Below the pieces are notes generated by a model that had not been told where the DNA came from, ran no database searches, and saw only the letters and a program-made list of their open reading frames with translations. The position numbers and the translations under genes are program-made. Below are positions 24,201-37,157 of a stretch of DNA of 64,000 bases, in pieces (within the stretch, counting starts at the first letter, position 1; each line of letters opens with the position of its first letter). Origin of the DNA: Hydractinia symbiolongicarpus (Eukaryota > Cnidaria > Hydrozoa > Anthoathecata > Hydractiniidae). The stretch spans positions 15,971,501-16,035,500 of the forward strand of contig NC_079881.1 in NCBI RefSeq assembly GCF_029227915.1, written 5' to 3'.

Positions 24201-24398
24201 CGCAATAGGAAAATTTGTATGATGCACAAAATTTGATTAGAAGATTACTTTCTTTTTTGCATATCAAGTAAACTAAGGTTCTTTAAGGCCGGCTTCCAAT
24301 TAGGCCGCTTGGCCCAAGCGGACGGAGCAAACGCAGCGCAACAAGCGGGAAAGCAACGTCCAATACATTTAGGCGGGAATTTAAGCTTGTAAACAAAC

Positions 24399-25604
24399 AT
24401 GGCTGCTCTTAATCGAAAGCAATTACTTTTAATTATCATTATAAGAAGGAGATTACTTCGTAAAAGAAGGCCTCGATTTTGGATGCGGCAGTTATATAAA
24501 GAACGCAAACAAAAGAGAAAATTTCATCATTTGGTACGAGAGGCTAAACTCTTTGACCACGAAATATTCTTCAAAATGTTTAGAATGCTTCCTTACAAAT
24601 TTGAGGAACTTTTACGGTTAGTTGGCCCAAGCCTGGTGAAAACATCTAGACGTAAGTCATTACAACCAGAAGGCTTTTACTACAATTTCTGCTAGTTACA
24701 GAATGAGTGACGTATCAGTTGGCCGAATAGTCAAGAAAACATCAGAAGTAATCTGGCAACAGTTGACAGAAGAAGGATTCATGAAATGTCCTTCTACCCA
24801 ATATAAATGGAAAAAATTAGCGACAGAGTTTGAACACTTGTGGAAGTGTCCGAATTGTTTAGGTGCTACTGAAGGAAAACATGTGACAATACAGTGCCCA
24901 CCACGAGGCGGTTCAATGTTTTACAATTATAAAAGGTTCCACAGTATTGTTCTTATGGCAGTAGTCGATGCCATGTATCAATTTACCATGGTAGATGTTG
25001 GAGATTATGGCAAACCCAGTGATGGAAGTGTTTTCCATAACAGTAACTTAGGTTTTCTAATCTGCAACAATCATTTAGATGTTCCTCAGCCAAGATTGCT
25101 GCAAGGAACAGACAAACACTTCCCTTATGTGTTTGTAGGAGACGAAGCGTTCCCTCTTTGGGTTAATTTAATTAAACCGTATCCAAGGGTTACATACAAC
25201 TTCCTGATTCAATTGCAAATTATCGTACTTCACGTGCACGAAGAATAGTTGGAAATGTCTTTGGAATTGCTACAACAAGATTTCGTGTTTTTCGTAGAGC
25301 TATCTGTGCAAATGTAGATTTTGCTGTCAAAATAACTAAAGCTGTTATTTTACTTCACAATTTTGTTATTGCAGATTTACTAGACCACGAAATATAAGGT
25401 AGAATTGTGCCCGGTGAATGGATGAGTGATAACTTTCGTAATAGTTTGCAAGATATATCTAATGCTGGCTCAAACAATTATGCAAGAGTCGCTAAAATAG
25501 TTAGAGATGATTTTCGTGACTACTTTAACTCAATAGAAGGTTCAGTTCCTTGGCAAGTAAGTATGGTCAGTAGCACACAAGATTTGTTTGTTGCACAATG
25601 TTAA
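24399..25604 (+). pseudogene. Harbinger transposase, frameshifted
   Basis: N-terminal part 24399-24690 has FKMFRMLPYKFEELLRLVGP. The region that should read ERLxxTLRYLATG is shortened around 24650-24710, with stops. The catalytic part 24703-25190 has the GxxDGKHV motif altered to GATEGKHVTIQ (Glu in place of the usual first Asp), NYKRFHSIVLMAVVDA with the second Asp, and VGDEAFPL with the Glu. A frameshift near 25190 is followed by IVGNVFGIATTRFRVFRRAI and LLHNFV. The final part 25407-25604 has the C-terminal YFNSIEGSVPWQ motif. Usual family length is about 350-400 residues. The enzyme is inactive as written. Confidence 0.85.
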
Positions 25605-25744
25605 GCACATATATAAGCATACATTAACTTGGTAAATATATTGTATATATTGTCAAAATAAATAAAGCTGTTATATCGTAAAGTAGTATATATATAAAAA
25701 AGAAACACAAAATGTCAGCAACACAACAGTTATATGTTGAATGT

Positions 25745-26763
25745 TTACTCATCACTAAACTCAAGATCCAAAAGGAATTCTTGAATAAGTATTTTTGCTT
25801 GTCTGTTTTTCTTTGGTGGTAGTTTTTGAAGTGTTTTGACAATGCTCAAACAAAATAACTCATCACTGCTCTTTTTCCCTTCATGGTGTGTTTCAGAGGT
25901 CTTTAATAACGCATCCACCAACATTATGTAAAGCTTATTTTGTTTATCAATTTTTACGGGCAGAGGGTTTGAGCAAGTAGAAGATTGCCTCTTTCTATTC
26001 ATTGTTGGTGTACTTCGCACTAGTACAGGCGTCTGAACCTCTGAAATTTCTGACTGCATTTCTTGAGGGACGTCAATACTTTGTTCAGTGGACGATATGG
26101 AGTTTAGAGCACATACGGTACTACATGTCGGTCTATTTATTATTGTATCCTTTAAAAACAATAACTCGTTATGCAATTTACACTTTGGTGTATTTGAGGA
26201 ACCTCTTTTGCTTCGATAAGAGTCATTTATTCGTTTTAAGTATCTAGTTATGCCATCCCACAAGTTTTTCCACCTTCGTTTGAGGTCATCAACTATAAAA
26301 TGTGGAAGTAAATAATTAATATATATATTTCTCATTAGCTATAGTCTCAAATAAGGCATCAGCTAAAAGCTCGCTAGCTTAACTTAAACCAATGTGTGTA
26401 TGTAGCTATAAGCTGTTAGGGTATACGCAAGGGAAATTAAAAGTTAGCCAGCTTGCTGAGGCATGTAATATTAGCCAAAATCTTATAAACCATGCCTTCG
26501 TGAGCAACAGGAGGTGACTACAAATAAGGAACTTACCATTTTTGTGAAGTCTTGAGGAAATTTCCTTCCATGCCTGATTTTTCTTGTTCAAGTCTTTGTA
26601 ACCTCGACATGAAGTATCCCACAATATCCCATGTGTTTTACTTCTTCTACAAGAACTTCATCATCTATTTCGTCATCATCATCAAAGCTAGGCAAGTCAA
26701 TATTGTTGAATTGACTGATATGACTTGCATCTGTATACAAAACATCTGAGTTAAATTCCGCCA
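25745..26763 (-). pseudogene. MADF-BESS protein of the second Harbinger, one frameshift
   Basis: Exon 1 (26763-26537) starts MAEFNSDVLYTD, has an acidic run DDDDEIDDE, and contains the MADF start: LWDTSCRGYKDLNKKNQAW. A single-base frameshift lies in an A-rich stretch near 26632. The donor GTAAGT at 26536 joins exon 2 (26292-25745) in phase, giving VDDLKRRWKNLWDGI, the rest of MADF. The C-terminus has a BESS-like motif, DELFCLSIVKTLQKLPPKK. This is the DNA-binding accessory protein typical of Harbinger elements. Without the one-base break it would be intact, so a sequencing error in the homopolymer is possible. Confidence 0.78.
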
Positions 26764-27019
26764 TTTTTTATCTGTTTTGAACTGCTGCTGGGGCATGAAT
26801 GACATATATGTGGTTGATTTACTGAACTTTCTGTGTGTTCTGGTTAGTCAAAATAAAATTATTGCGCAAGAGTTCGCTACGTCTGCGAAGAAAATTGAAT
26901 ATATTTCAACTTCGTTGGTGGACCAAGGAAGTCCTCCAGCGGATCGCGTGAATTTATTTTGAACATGCGCCTTGCAGTTCGCTCCGTCCGTTCGGGCCAG
27001 GCGGGCTAATTGGAATTCG

Positions 27020-29040
27020 TCGAAAGCGTAATTCGTCATTAGATATATACAGCAAATTAGTCAGTGTTGTTGTCGTTATTACAAACATAAAAAAATTTAA
27101 ACAAACTTGAATCAATCTTTGCATCTGCTAAGTTACGATCGTTTGAAACTTTGTCTTATTCATCAAATTTGAAAACACTGCATTGTTATCACGCACGCGT
27201 TGTTTCCTTGATACAGTAAGAAACGACAATGATCTGACCTGTGATGCTCTGGCCAGCTTACTTTTATCTCTGTGTCGTATGAAAATATTTAAAAGATAGT
27301 ATTAGATAATATTTGAATCGTGTATAACCTTTGCAACGTTGTTAAACCTGATTTTTTATATTCTAAAATATGTGCGTATACGTAAATTTTGCAAGAGTCT
27401 TGCGAAATTTTTTTTTCTCTTCACACAATGAAGTAACGAGATTCTGAAAAAAAGATTGGATATGAAAGATCTGGTGACATCATCATAAATTTTTTAAGTC
27501 AAGATAGTGGAAGGGACAGCGTCACAAACTTCTAAAATAAACTGACTATTAACATCGTCATTAAAATCCGTAACTATTTTCCTTTCTAATTACGTAGATT
27601 TTTCCACGGGCTAACTATTTTTTCATATTTTGTGTAAACGTCTGTGGAAAGAAAGAGAATGCATTCTTTGTGTTGCAAATTGTGAGATTTAAAATTTTGG
27701 GGTAAAAGAGATAATATGTAATTTTATATTGTGATCAACGTTGAGGAGGACAATATGCAATATTACAGAAAAAAATATCTTTTTATATAATTAGATGTTC
27801 CCGAACAGATTTATTTTTTCACATTTCAATTGATTTTTTGAGATTTTATGATATCATCAAGAACACAGGCCCACACTGCTAAACAGGTTTGATATTATGT
27901 AAGTTTGCAAGATATTTAAATTATTAATTAATGTTTATTACCTTATTACATCATATCGATAATAATATCATAAGATCAGATGGAAATCTTTAAAGCTAAT
28001 TTTCTTAAGAACAAAAAAGGATTTTTTAAAAAACGTTTTTTAGTTTAGTCAAGTACTTGATAAACAACTTTCTATCCGCTTTAACATACAAAAATATCGT
28101 TTTTAATGCAGGAATCCCTTTAACGAAATATGTTGGAGATTTCGAATGTCATCGGTATACTTTTTTCCCTTGTGTACTTTTAGCATGAGCAAAGCAAATA
28201 AAAGTTTCTAGCAGATTTAGCGATTTACATAAAGGTTGTTGGACACCTTCGATTTCGTTAGACAATTTGCGTCTTATTACTTTTTGTTGCACCTGCTTAT
28301 ATTTTAAACGTTTTTTCTCAGGGATAAATGTGGAATAATGCAGATTGTGATTTTTAAAAACATAAATGGCCCCCAAAAAGTTAAAGTTTAAGGTGATGTA
28401 TTTTGAATGTTGCGGTGAACTTTATTGCCAGGGCTTTTGTTGAACAGTTTGAGTTTTATTTTTTGACGCACATGTTTAGGTTGTGATCGTTAAATAAGGC
28501 AGTGTTGGATGTTCAATTTTTGATTTATGTAACATTGTGTGGCTGTTACGGATTAAAAGAGGAAAAAATAAATTTTACAACTAGCATACTAATTAATTCC
28601 GTTGAATGGTTAATACGTACTTGAACGGCACAATTTTACAATTAAAACAATTCAAAAAGTGATAATAGCAAGCAAACTGTTTTTGTTTTTCTTTTAAGCT
28701 TGTCCCAAGGGCATATTGTATCTCTTCTGGCATCAGGACGGCAATACAAACATGATCCTGCAGGAGGTTGGTCCGATATGAAACCTGATTGGCACGGATG
28801 TGTCACATAATTATTGCGTCACAAAAAACATTTTGGCGAAGCGGCGAGTCAGGGGCGAACTCCTGTTCGCCCCTGACTTTTCGTAATAAAATTCGTAATA
28901 ATTTTCCTAATATAATGGCGGAGGAGCTGCAGCATGTTTTTTTCTAATTAAAAAATTTATTAAAAAGCATTACCAAGCAAAGAAAGAATATCACTGTGAC
29001 TCTAGCTAGCTCTTAATAATAGCTTTTTTAATTGCGCCCC
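27020..29040. repeat. Repeat-derived region with a strong GC hairpin
   Basis: 27170-27260 and 28150-28370 resemble parts of the 1.6-kb intron repeat, and a hairpin-family motif lies at 27597. 28847-28878 is a perfect 14-base stem (AGTCAGGGGCGAAC) with a four-base loop. A 36-codon frame after a good acceptor at 28699 (contains GGWSDMKPDWHGC) could be a lone terminal exon but is not recognised. Confidence 0.45.
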
Positions 29041-29049
29041 GCCGAAGGG

Positions 29050-29480
29050 GCGCACATTTAGTGGACCGCGGGTATATAGTGTTTGTTTTATGTGTGGGAG
29101 AAGTTTTTTTCTTACTCTCAACTTCGCGGGGAACTTCGGCTCGAACATCCAACCTAGGTTTGATATAACACAACCTGTGTGTTTGGTACCATCAAGACAA
29201 AAAACACTGATCAATCAAAACTTATCCTGTCTCGGTTTCCTTGTTGTCTCTGAAGATTTGACTGCTATAAAAAATGTTAATCGAGATTCTTTTGTTATGT
29301 TAATTTAAAGCTTTGTAATATTGTCTCGTTTAATGTTCTTAAATGTCGCTGCAGCCTACGTGAATTTATCTTCAAGAAAAGGTTTGTTTTTCTTTGTCCA
29401 CGTTGTTTCCAAACTTGTTAACAGTAAGTAAGTAGAAGGATTACTTATATTTTATATGAAATTAAACTCAGAACGGTATG
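29050..29480 (+). repeat. Dispersed repeat, copy A
   Basis: Diverged direct copy of 52338-52800. Shared blocks include TGGACCGCGGGTATATAG, GATATAACACAACCT, ACCAAGACAAAAAACA-like sequence and a closing TGTTAACAGTAAGTAAG. No frame is conserved between the two, so it is non-coding, of unknown class. Confidence 0.7.
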
Positions 29481-31260
29481 GCGTTGATCCAAAGGCCGTA
29501 ATTTATAAATGCATCACAATTTAAAGTCAATCAAGAACAGAACATTCCGTGTATGGCCATGACTAAAACTGCTTGCATTCTGTTGGTCTTCCCTTCCCGA
29601 TGGTCTGGCTTGTCGTAATAGCTTTACTGATGTAGCTAGGGAGCTAAATACTTATTTTTGAATTCTTGCATTTTATTAGGTAATAGTCGTAAAACTACTC
29701 TTACTTGTACTACAGCTATCAAGCTAGAACTGCACAAAATAGTGCTTTTATTAGAGTCTCTTTTGCTTAGAAGTCGCCAGCAACAAAAAACTTTTATCCT
29801 TCCCTGTGTAATTTTATCAACGAGGGTGCTGATAAGCCACATACACCGTAAAAAGTACAGGCGTTTTGGGTGAGTAAAATAACTTCTAAAGGAACCTTTG
29901 TGAGGCTACTATCAGATATTCTTGCGGTCAGAATGTTCTTCTTCGTTGCTCTCCGATGGGGGACAAAGTGGACTTTTCACGGTCAAACCTTCACAGTAGC
30001 AACCTTACTTAAACAGAATTTACAAGCAAAACGTCGTTATAATGTCGCAAAATGGCAAAAATTAAGCATATTAAAGATTTGACTAAAAAAAAAGAATTCC
30101 TTGAAAAATCCAGTATTGTATTTATGAAGGTTTCACCACAAAAACATTATGATTACAGCATTTGTACCCCATTTCATAATGGCTGCCTAACCGGAATACT
30201 GGCCCGTGATTGGTTGACACGAATCCGACCGCAACAATATATATAAAAAGATATTTGTTGAATCATGAAGAAATATTGTTGTTCATTGCACGGAACAGTC
30301 AAGTTGAACTGATAAATTAACCAATAACATAACATAGTTAGCCCTTGCAGTACAAATAGACGTTACCCACAGTAGGTTACAGGTTTCTTTGTTTTCTTCA
30401 CTTTTTCATGTTTTTTCTTGAAATTATAAATGATGTTGTTGATTTATCAAATCTGACAAATTTATTAATTGAATGTCTACCCTTTTTTGTATCAACTTGT
30501 TCAATTCAATTCGAAAACAATGACCAATCAATTTCCTTGATAATAAACAATCAAATTTGTATAATTCAATAAATCGATTTCGACAAAATAAGTCATGTCC
30601 ACAGGTTTGAAAATCTTGTATCGCCTGCTTAATATTTTACTTGTTTAACAATGATATCAAAGCCAGATTGACTAAATTTATATATATACATTTATTTATA
30701 TAGTATACCTTTTGTGCATCACATGGCATTGATTTGTATCTTTTTAATAAATTCTAACTTTAAATCAGATAAGTAGACAATAAACAACCTAGTATTAATT
30801 CAGTTCTTGTAAAATTGTATTCTTCTTTCTTAATTTTAAATATACTTTCTTTTTCAGATCACCTGTTATCAAACCATGCACCATCAGCATTTTCGAAAAA
30901 TCTTTAACGAGAGAGATTTTTAAGGATTTTATTGGTAACTTAACGGAGTAATGATTCATTGAAATTGTTCAGAAGTTATTATATATTCGAATCGTGAAGT
31001 TCATACATAGCAATCCTGTATCCTGGAATTTTCAGAATTTTTCAGATCGAGATCAGTTATAAAGAAATCCAGGTAAAGTTTTAACTATTGTTTTAGAATA
31101 TATACTATATATATGTAAAAAAAAATTTATTTTTTATTTATCAAGTTGTATTTTACGTTAATTACAATAATAATTGAGAATTAGGATACTTATGATGTGT
31201 TTATATACCCTATTGTTCTCCGTTTTAAAGTCTACTTCAAATTTCAGAATCTTTCAGGCT
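29480..31260. other. 1.8 kb without recognisable genes
   Basis: AT-rich. Frames at 29658-29873, 29870-30082 and 30052-30246 have no conserved motifs and are not supported. Confidence 0.4.
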
Positions 31261-31269
31261 GATGACGGA

Positions 31270-31800
31270 AATCTTCAAGTCGCAGGGCTTCTTATTTAAA
31301 AATTTTCCCCTGGGCAATAAGCTTATTCACAAGCCTCTATGCAATTCCGTACTGCATTTCTACCACATTCGTTATCGCGCAGAACTAAAATTTTTGGCGG
31401 AAAATGTTTCAGCAGAATAGCTTTCGGACACCATTTGTTATTTCAGCACAAGAATTTTCGGAGATTTAATAAGTCAAAAATGTATGCGTAAGTCTTTTGA
31501 ACGAATTTTAACCAAAATTCAAAAGCAATGATTACGTGAAATTACACAACAAGAAGGCTAGAGGCGTTTAAAGTGTACATATATTTAATCAAGATCTAAT
31601 TTTATAGATAGAGCCTTAGCCAAATGTGAAAGTAACGAAAATAATAAGTTCTAACACTGCAGTTTTTATAGATTTCAAATGTCCACCATTTTCCATTTTA
31701 ATTTTAAATCCCGTTTTAAAATTGAATGTTTGAAATCGTTATTAGCAATTCGGGGACGCGCCCGGATAGTGGTAACTATGGCTAGTAACCAGAGATAACA
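31270..31800 (+). repeat. Dispersed repeat shared with 56130-56330
   Basis: Blocks GGGCAATAAGCTTAT, ACCATTTTCCATTTTAA and AGTGGTAACTATGGCTAG occur in the same order and orientation in both places. Confidence 0.65.
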
Positions 31801-32365
31801 TGGTATGTATGAGTAGGTATATAGGGGTAAAGAGATTTTTCTTCTGTCCGCAAAACCACCATCCCACTACCAACAGACTATGAACTAACTACATTCTATA
31901 AAGCTAGATGTAGATTTTGTATTTGCTTACTCGAAGTTCCAATAGTCAAAAATTTTTGTCATTATTGTATGTATGTATCTATTTCGTCAGAATAATTTCT
32001 TTTACATGTTTTTTCGTGTTTACAATCAAAAAATGACTGGAGCAAGAAGAAGACATATTTTGTCTTATCATCAAGCCCCGTATAGTTGAGATAGGTTAAA
32101 GAGAGCAGGTGAAAATGAACGTAAAGAAAAATAATATTTACAATTCATCTAGAGTTGTAAAAAAATACAAAAATGTGATACTAAAAATATCGCGAATATT
32201 CTAAATCATCAAATAACAAGAAATGTTTTGTGTTTTTTTTAAAATGCGTCAACAAGCAAACAGATTTTTTGTTTTCATCTAAGATTGTGTTCCATAATAA
32301 TGGCCCTCGATAACATATTGAGTATTGACTGGTCACTAGTAAGGTCTTTGGAATGTTAAAATTGT

Positions 32366-32587
32366 TTATTGAATATCTTGTGTCATATCTGTGTTTTTTT
32401 TATCTAGAAACTGATTTATGAAGGCCTTGGGTGCAATGCCATACCTGATTTTATACATAAACAACAAAACCTGGTGTATGTTCAGTTTATAGATACTCAA
32501 GGCCCTTATTTTTACAAATAAATAATAAATATGAAAAGTTCTCCCAGGTAAGAATTTATACAAAATATAGAAAAACAAAGCTTGCAA
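32366..32587 (-). pseudogene. LINE reverse-transcriptase C-terminal fragment
   Basis: The frame contains KIRALSIYKLNIHQVLLFMY followed by KIRYGIAPKAF. This resembles the region after the reverse-transcriptase domain in cnidarian non-LTR retrotransposon ORF2 proteins, where L-S-I-x-x-L-N and a phenylalanine-methionine-lysine segment are typical. Upstream sequence on the same strand has stops and no RT core, so this is a short 3' fragment. Recognition is from memory of the family pattern. Confidence 0.45.
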
Positions 32588-32599
32588 GGTGTAAAATCG

Positions 32600-34090
32600 A
32601 ATTCTTCTTCTGTGTATATATGGTCTGTCCTCGCAAAATTAACATAAAATGTCAAAAAGCTTCAGATATAACATCTAACACAACAAAAATCAGTTCTATC
32701 AGTATATGTCATGCCATTGCCTTACACAAAATGTTCCCCTTAAAGTTTCACAGACACAGCCTGTAAATTATAAACAACTAAGATCAGGTAATTTGGTCTA
32801 TTTTATACCATTCTGTTCCAAATAATTTATATAAAATGTAAAAATTGAGTGGTAAAACAGAAATTTTATTAATGTATAATGTCCGAGTTTAATTTCTTAT
32901 TTTAATATAAAAACATGAAAGGCTTGCAAGGTGTAAAGCCAAATTCTACAAAAATTAGTTCTTTCGGTATATTGCATGATCCTTGTGTCACAGAAGGTAA
33001 CACAAAATTTCAAAAGAAAAGCAAAACAGTTTGTATATATTATATATACCATGTATAAACATAAATGAAAAGTCACCCCAGCCTTCCCTGTAAATAATGT
33101 GAAAAAGCCTCGTAAATTTTCCTCATAATGTCACAAACCTCTATCAATTAAGAATTTAAAAAAACACAGGTTTTTCGGTGTTAGCATGTAGTAACTCTCT
33201 CGAAGAGGAAGAAATGTCATAAACAAAAACATTTGAGTAAGAACACCTAGAACATCAGAATTACTACATGTTAAATAAAAATCCTTTTGTTATATTGCAG
33301 GCAACCGATATAAGTTTAGTTACACAAAATGTGAAAAATACATATATAAATTTGCATAAAAAAGAGTCCTTAAACTATCCTTAAATATTATAAATACTTT
33401 CTTAAGGTGTTGTAGCTTCTTATATCTTCTTATTTAGGCTTAAAAGGTCAAGTCAAATAAGTTACAGCCATAATCCTAGCAAAGACCACTAAGATAAGCT
33501 ACACAGTACCTAGCTACACGTAAAAGCAACATAAAATTCACAGGTTAGCTAGGTATACTGGGAATCTTTAGTTTAAAGCTAACATTAGCTAGCTACAGCA
33601 GCTAATAGCTGGTCAATTAAATATAAACTGGAGACTTAGCTAGGTATAAAGAACATGGCTGCATAAAAATAAATTCCTAGCTAGCTGGTGGTTGGCTTTT
33701 TATGATGCTAGCTATAAAACATGTCTGGCATCAATAGTATCATCAAAACTGAAAAAAAAAACATGAAAAGACCTTACAGAAACCTTACTATGATTAACTT
33801 ATTAAACCATGCTCTTCTTCAAATGTTTTTTTAAAGATTTATGTTGAATGAAAGAGTAGAGAATACTCAAAAAGAATAGGCATCTTTTTTGTAAACACAA
33901 TTTCCGTTTTATGCTGGGAACTTCATTTAGCGGTACGTGTCCTTTGTGAATATCTAATACCGTTTCATATGTATATATATATATGCTCATACAGATTTTT
34001 TGGCATAAGGGTATATATATTTATATCGTTATTAGCTGCGGGTTATACATTTACACTTTATGTGCGCTTTCTATGAAGTACATGCCTAAC
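32600..34090. other. 1.5 kb without recognisable genes
   Basis: AT-rich, with many GCTAGCTA-type short palindromes around 33480-33720 and a phrase TGCAAGGTGTAAA repeated at 32583 and 32927. Nothing coding is supported. Confidence 0.4.
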
Positions 34091-34094
34091 CTTT

Positions 34095-34390
34095 TTAGTT
34101 AAATTTTAGCGTACAGCCACGTCATAAGTAAGTGACCCGTGATTTCCGTGTCGTGGACCCACAGTTTTACTCACGCAAGGGAATTAATATATAAGATATA
34201 TAAGGTCAAATTTTTATTAAAATTCGTTAACGTCAAAAAACACGTGTGTTCTCTTTATATGCTATACATTATTTTGATCAGCGTTTCAACCTCTACACAT
34301 TACAGGCAAAGAATAAGCTAAGATTCGCCAATTTTTTTTCTATCTGCGCTGCTGACATCAGCAAAAATCTACAACAACCTATTTTTCCAT
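34095..34390. repeat. Fragment of the palindrome-module repeat family
   Basis: AAATTTTAGCGTACAGCCACG at 34101 matches the end of the intron-4 repeat. TTGATCAGCGTTTCAACCTC (34275) and GCTGACATCAGCAAAA (34350) match the modules at 22930-23250. Confidence 0.6.
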
Positions 34391-34563
34391 TGTCCTTCTG
34401 CCTAAGTGACTGCTTAGTGCCTAAATTATAACGTTTTATTTAGATTTCATAAGAGCAGTGTTTACAAACTTGAACTCATTTTTCTACTTTCATATTTTTC
34501 TCTCGTCTTTTGCTGTGCCAGTTGAAAATAATTAATTATTAATAATGTGAGAACTTCTTCTGT

Positions 34564-34928
34564 GCAATAGACCTTTCCCGGATTTCCTAATTATGTCAAA
34601 GTCAATTTAAAGAGGTCGATACTGAAAATGATTCTTGTTCCTAAGTTCCTTATCAAAAGGTAAAACAAATTAGCTACCTAATTTCGTATATAACTCTGTT
34701 CGATAAGTTCCTCAATTCCGAGCTAAAAGTTACGCCCAAACCCTTTATATAACCGAGCTTTCTAAGAATAGCCTCGTTTTCAAAATAATTATTTTCTTCA
34801 AAACTAAATAACACCCAACCAGAATATTATATTGCTCTAAAAACTTCATTTTTGTCACGATAATTTAATATTCTATCTGAATATTGAAGAGCACAGAACC
34901 ATTATTAAATCGGGAAAGGTGTATTGGA
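34564..34928. mobile_element. Short inverted-repeat element (MITE)
   Basis: The ends CAATAGACCTTTCCCGGATTT and the complement of AAATCGGGAAAGGTGTATTG form a 16-20 base inverted pair about 365 bases apart. The same end sequence occurs at 18707. No coding content; target duplication not clear. Confidence 0.5.
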
Positions 34929-35849
34929 GAACTAAAGCAAATAGAGGATGATATATATCATTAATACGCCGTAAAACTTTCTGCCGAAGCAGCTGGTTTA
35001 TTTTATAATTAGAAAGCTTAAAATTCATAGAATACTTATTTTAAAAAGAAACAAGATGCAGAATCTGCATAAACTATCTTGCTATTAAAAAGATGCAACT
35101 ACAATACATTCACAATACCCATTCCTTTTGTTTAATTTACATTTGGGAAAACCAAAGCGTTGTATGCTACTTCGCCTGTGACCACAAGTCATGCTAGTTT
35201 TTTACAAGCCTCTTAAATGACTCTGGTCAGTTGTTAAAAGAATATTTTGGACACAATAAAAACTTAAAACGTTTAGATGTAGCCACTAAGTTTGCGAACA
35301 TTTACAACAACTAAATGAGGCGAGCAGCGATATTTATAAAAATAATTTTTTCAGGAAACGATTTTAGAATGTGATGGTTCACGGTGCACACGCTTTTTTA
35401 TAAGAATATCAAGATTCAAAGCGGGCTAGCCATTATTATATTTTTCTGTAATTGTCTTCATTTATCTTCACTTTTTTTCACAACAGGCCTATTTTTTAAC
35501 CTGAAATGCCAGCAAACATACCAAATTCTCATAAAAGCGTGATACATTATAACCAAAATAAACAAAGAGAGGGCGGTGGTTATCCGCTTTTTTTTTATAA
35601 GAATATGATTTATAAGAGTACCAGGCTGGGGTCTTTTGTTCAAATAACAGAGGAATAAAGAATACTGACCAGTCTGATATTCTTGTACATAAAAGGATGT
35701 TATAGACTTTAAATACATACGGCGAGTTGATTTACTTTATCTATGCCTTACTTTGGCTGGTATAAAGATGGGAAACTAGGAAATTTAAGATTTTAATGCG
35801 CACCCGGTCAATTGTTGTGTTCAAACGAAATTAACACTTTGTGCTCGTG

Positions 35850-36198
35850 AACTAGATAGATAGATGTGCATATTTTACATGGCTAGCCTTACAAATATCA
35901 AGGGATATACCCTATCTATTATTTCCAGGAAGGACTATGGCTTAGATGGAGAGTATTAGAGTATTCAACGCTCATGTTAAGCTATGCAGACTCAATTAGG
36001 GTCTGTGTTCTACCAGACAACTCCCTGCAACATCCAATGGCCCACACATTGTTCCATCTCCACAATTTTCCTCACATGGCTTGCGTTAACCCGGGGCTAT
36101 GATAACATTCACTTGCCCATATTGAATCGCCGCTAAGGGAAGTCGAACCCCGGTCTCCAGCACAAAGGACGAAAGTTATAACCACTAAGCTCCACATG
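35850..36198 (-). mobile_element. tRNA-derived SINE
   Basis: Read on the minus strand, the head has a pol III A-box-like AGCTTAGTGGTTATAAC and, about 40 bases on, a B-box-like GGGGTTCGACTTCC. About 200 bases of body follow, and a short ATCT repeat tail ends near 35850. The tRNA-like head does not fold into a full tRNA, so a SINE is preferred over a tRNA gene. Confidence 0.6.
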
Positions 36199-36496
36199 CA
36201 AAAGAATTGTCCGCTGTCAGTACTTAGAATGGTTTTCAATGGCCTATTTTTTATGATAAAAAATTGCATTGGTTTTGCTTCGCTCATAAATTCACAGACA
36301 AAAAAAGATTCGCTGAATCATCCCTCCCTTAACCCCCACTCCCTTCACCAATTTAAAACATGGCGTATTAAAAAAATAAATTAATTAGCTTAAAGTAGCT
36401 AGCTAGTAATAGGCAAGACTTTAAAGACAAAAAATTCTAGCTTTAATCAAATAAAAAGGCGAGAGATGGCTTAAATATTTAGAAAGAATTATGTAG

Positions 36497-36950
36497 TTCA
36501 GGGGCGGATCTAGCAAATTTGAATATACAGATGGCGGTCTTGGGGGGCGCTGTAAGCCCCCCAAGTGGGGTCAGAAGCTTTCGCTAAAACGGGCTTTGCA
36601 AACCCTGAAATAGGCTAAAACGGGGACAAAAAACAACCTCGTATGCGGACGTTTTAGACTTTGATAACAGAAACGAAACATTCTCATAAACGCCGCAGCT
36701 CCACATAAAGACTTCAAATAGAAAAACAATGACAACTTAAATGTGTTTCGTTAGCATAAATCATTTTAAGACTGTTTCGCCCAATGTCAGGGCTCGTCAG
36801 CATGCCTAGGACAAACGAAAATTAGATTGAAAATATAGTTCGTTAAGCCCGACATGGACAGTCATACTGCCGCTCCGGAAACAAGGTACTGTCGGCTGGA
36901 GTCAGGCCGAGCCCGGAATAAGGAAAACTTATTTATAGAAAAAAATTATT
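36497..36950. other. Possible hAT-like terminus and GC-richer stretch
   Basis: CAGGGGCGGATCTAGC at 36499 is the type of end common in hAT elements and derived MITEs. It is followed by GGGGGGCGC...AAGCCCCCC. The matching far end was not found. Nothing coding is visible to 36950. Confidence 0.3.
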
Positions 36951-37157
36951 GTTAAAGTGGAAGTAAAGAAATGGCTCTGTCAACTGCACGCACAGGAATT
37001 AATTATCATTGCGGCTAGCTGTTTTGTCACATCATCGTATGATGATTGTAAAACTTTCAGAGGGTTGAGTATTATCATTGCAGCTTGCTGTTTCGTCACA
37101 ACATCGCAAAAACAAATGTACTGTTTACAACTAATGTAAGAAGGTAAATGAAAAAAA

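Larger units (their letters stand above)
24294..27015. mobile_element. Second PIF/Harbinger transposon, two-gene, with matching inverted ends
   Basis: The ends TTCCAATTAGGCCGCTTGGC (24294) and the complement of the sequence ending at 27015 (TTCCAATTAGCCCGCCTGGC) form inverted repeats of about 45 bases with roughly 80% identity, continuing through CGGACGGAGC. Between them lie a transposase on + and a MADF/BESS gene on -, converging. Both genes are frameshifted, so the element is not autonomous now. The family differs from the palindrome Harbinger. Confidence 0.85.
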
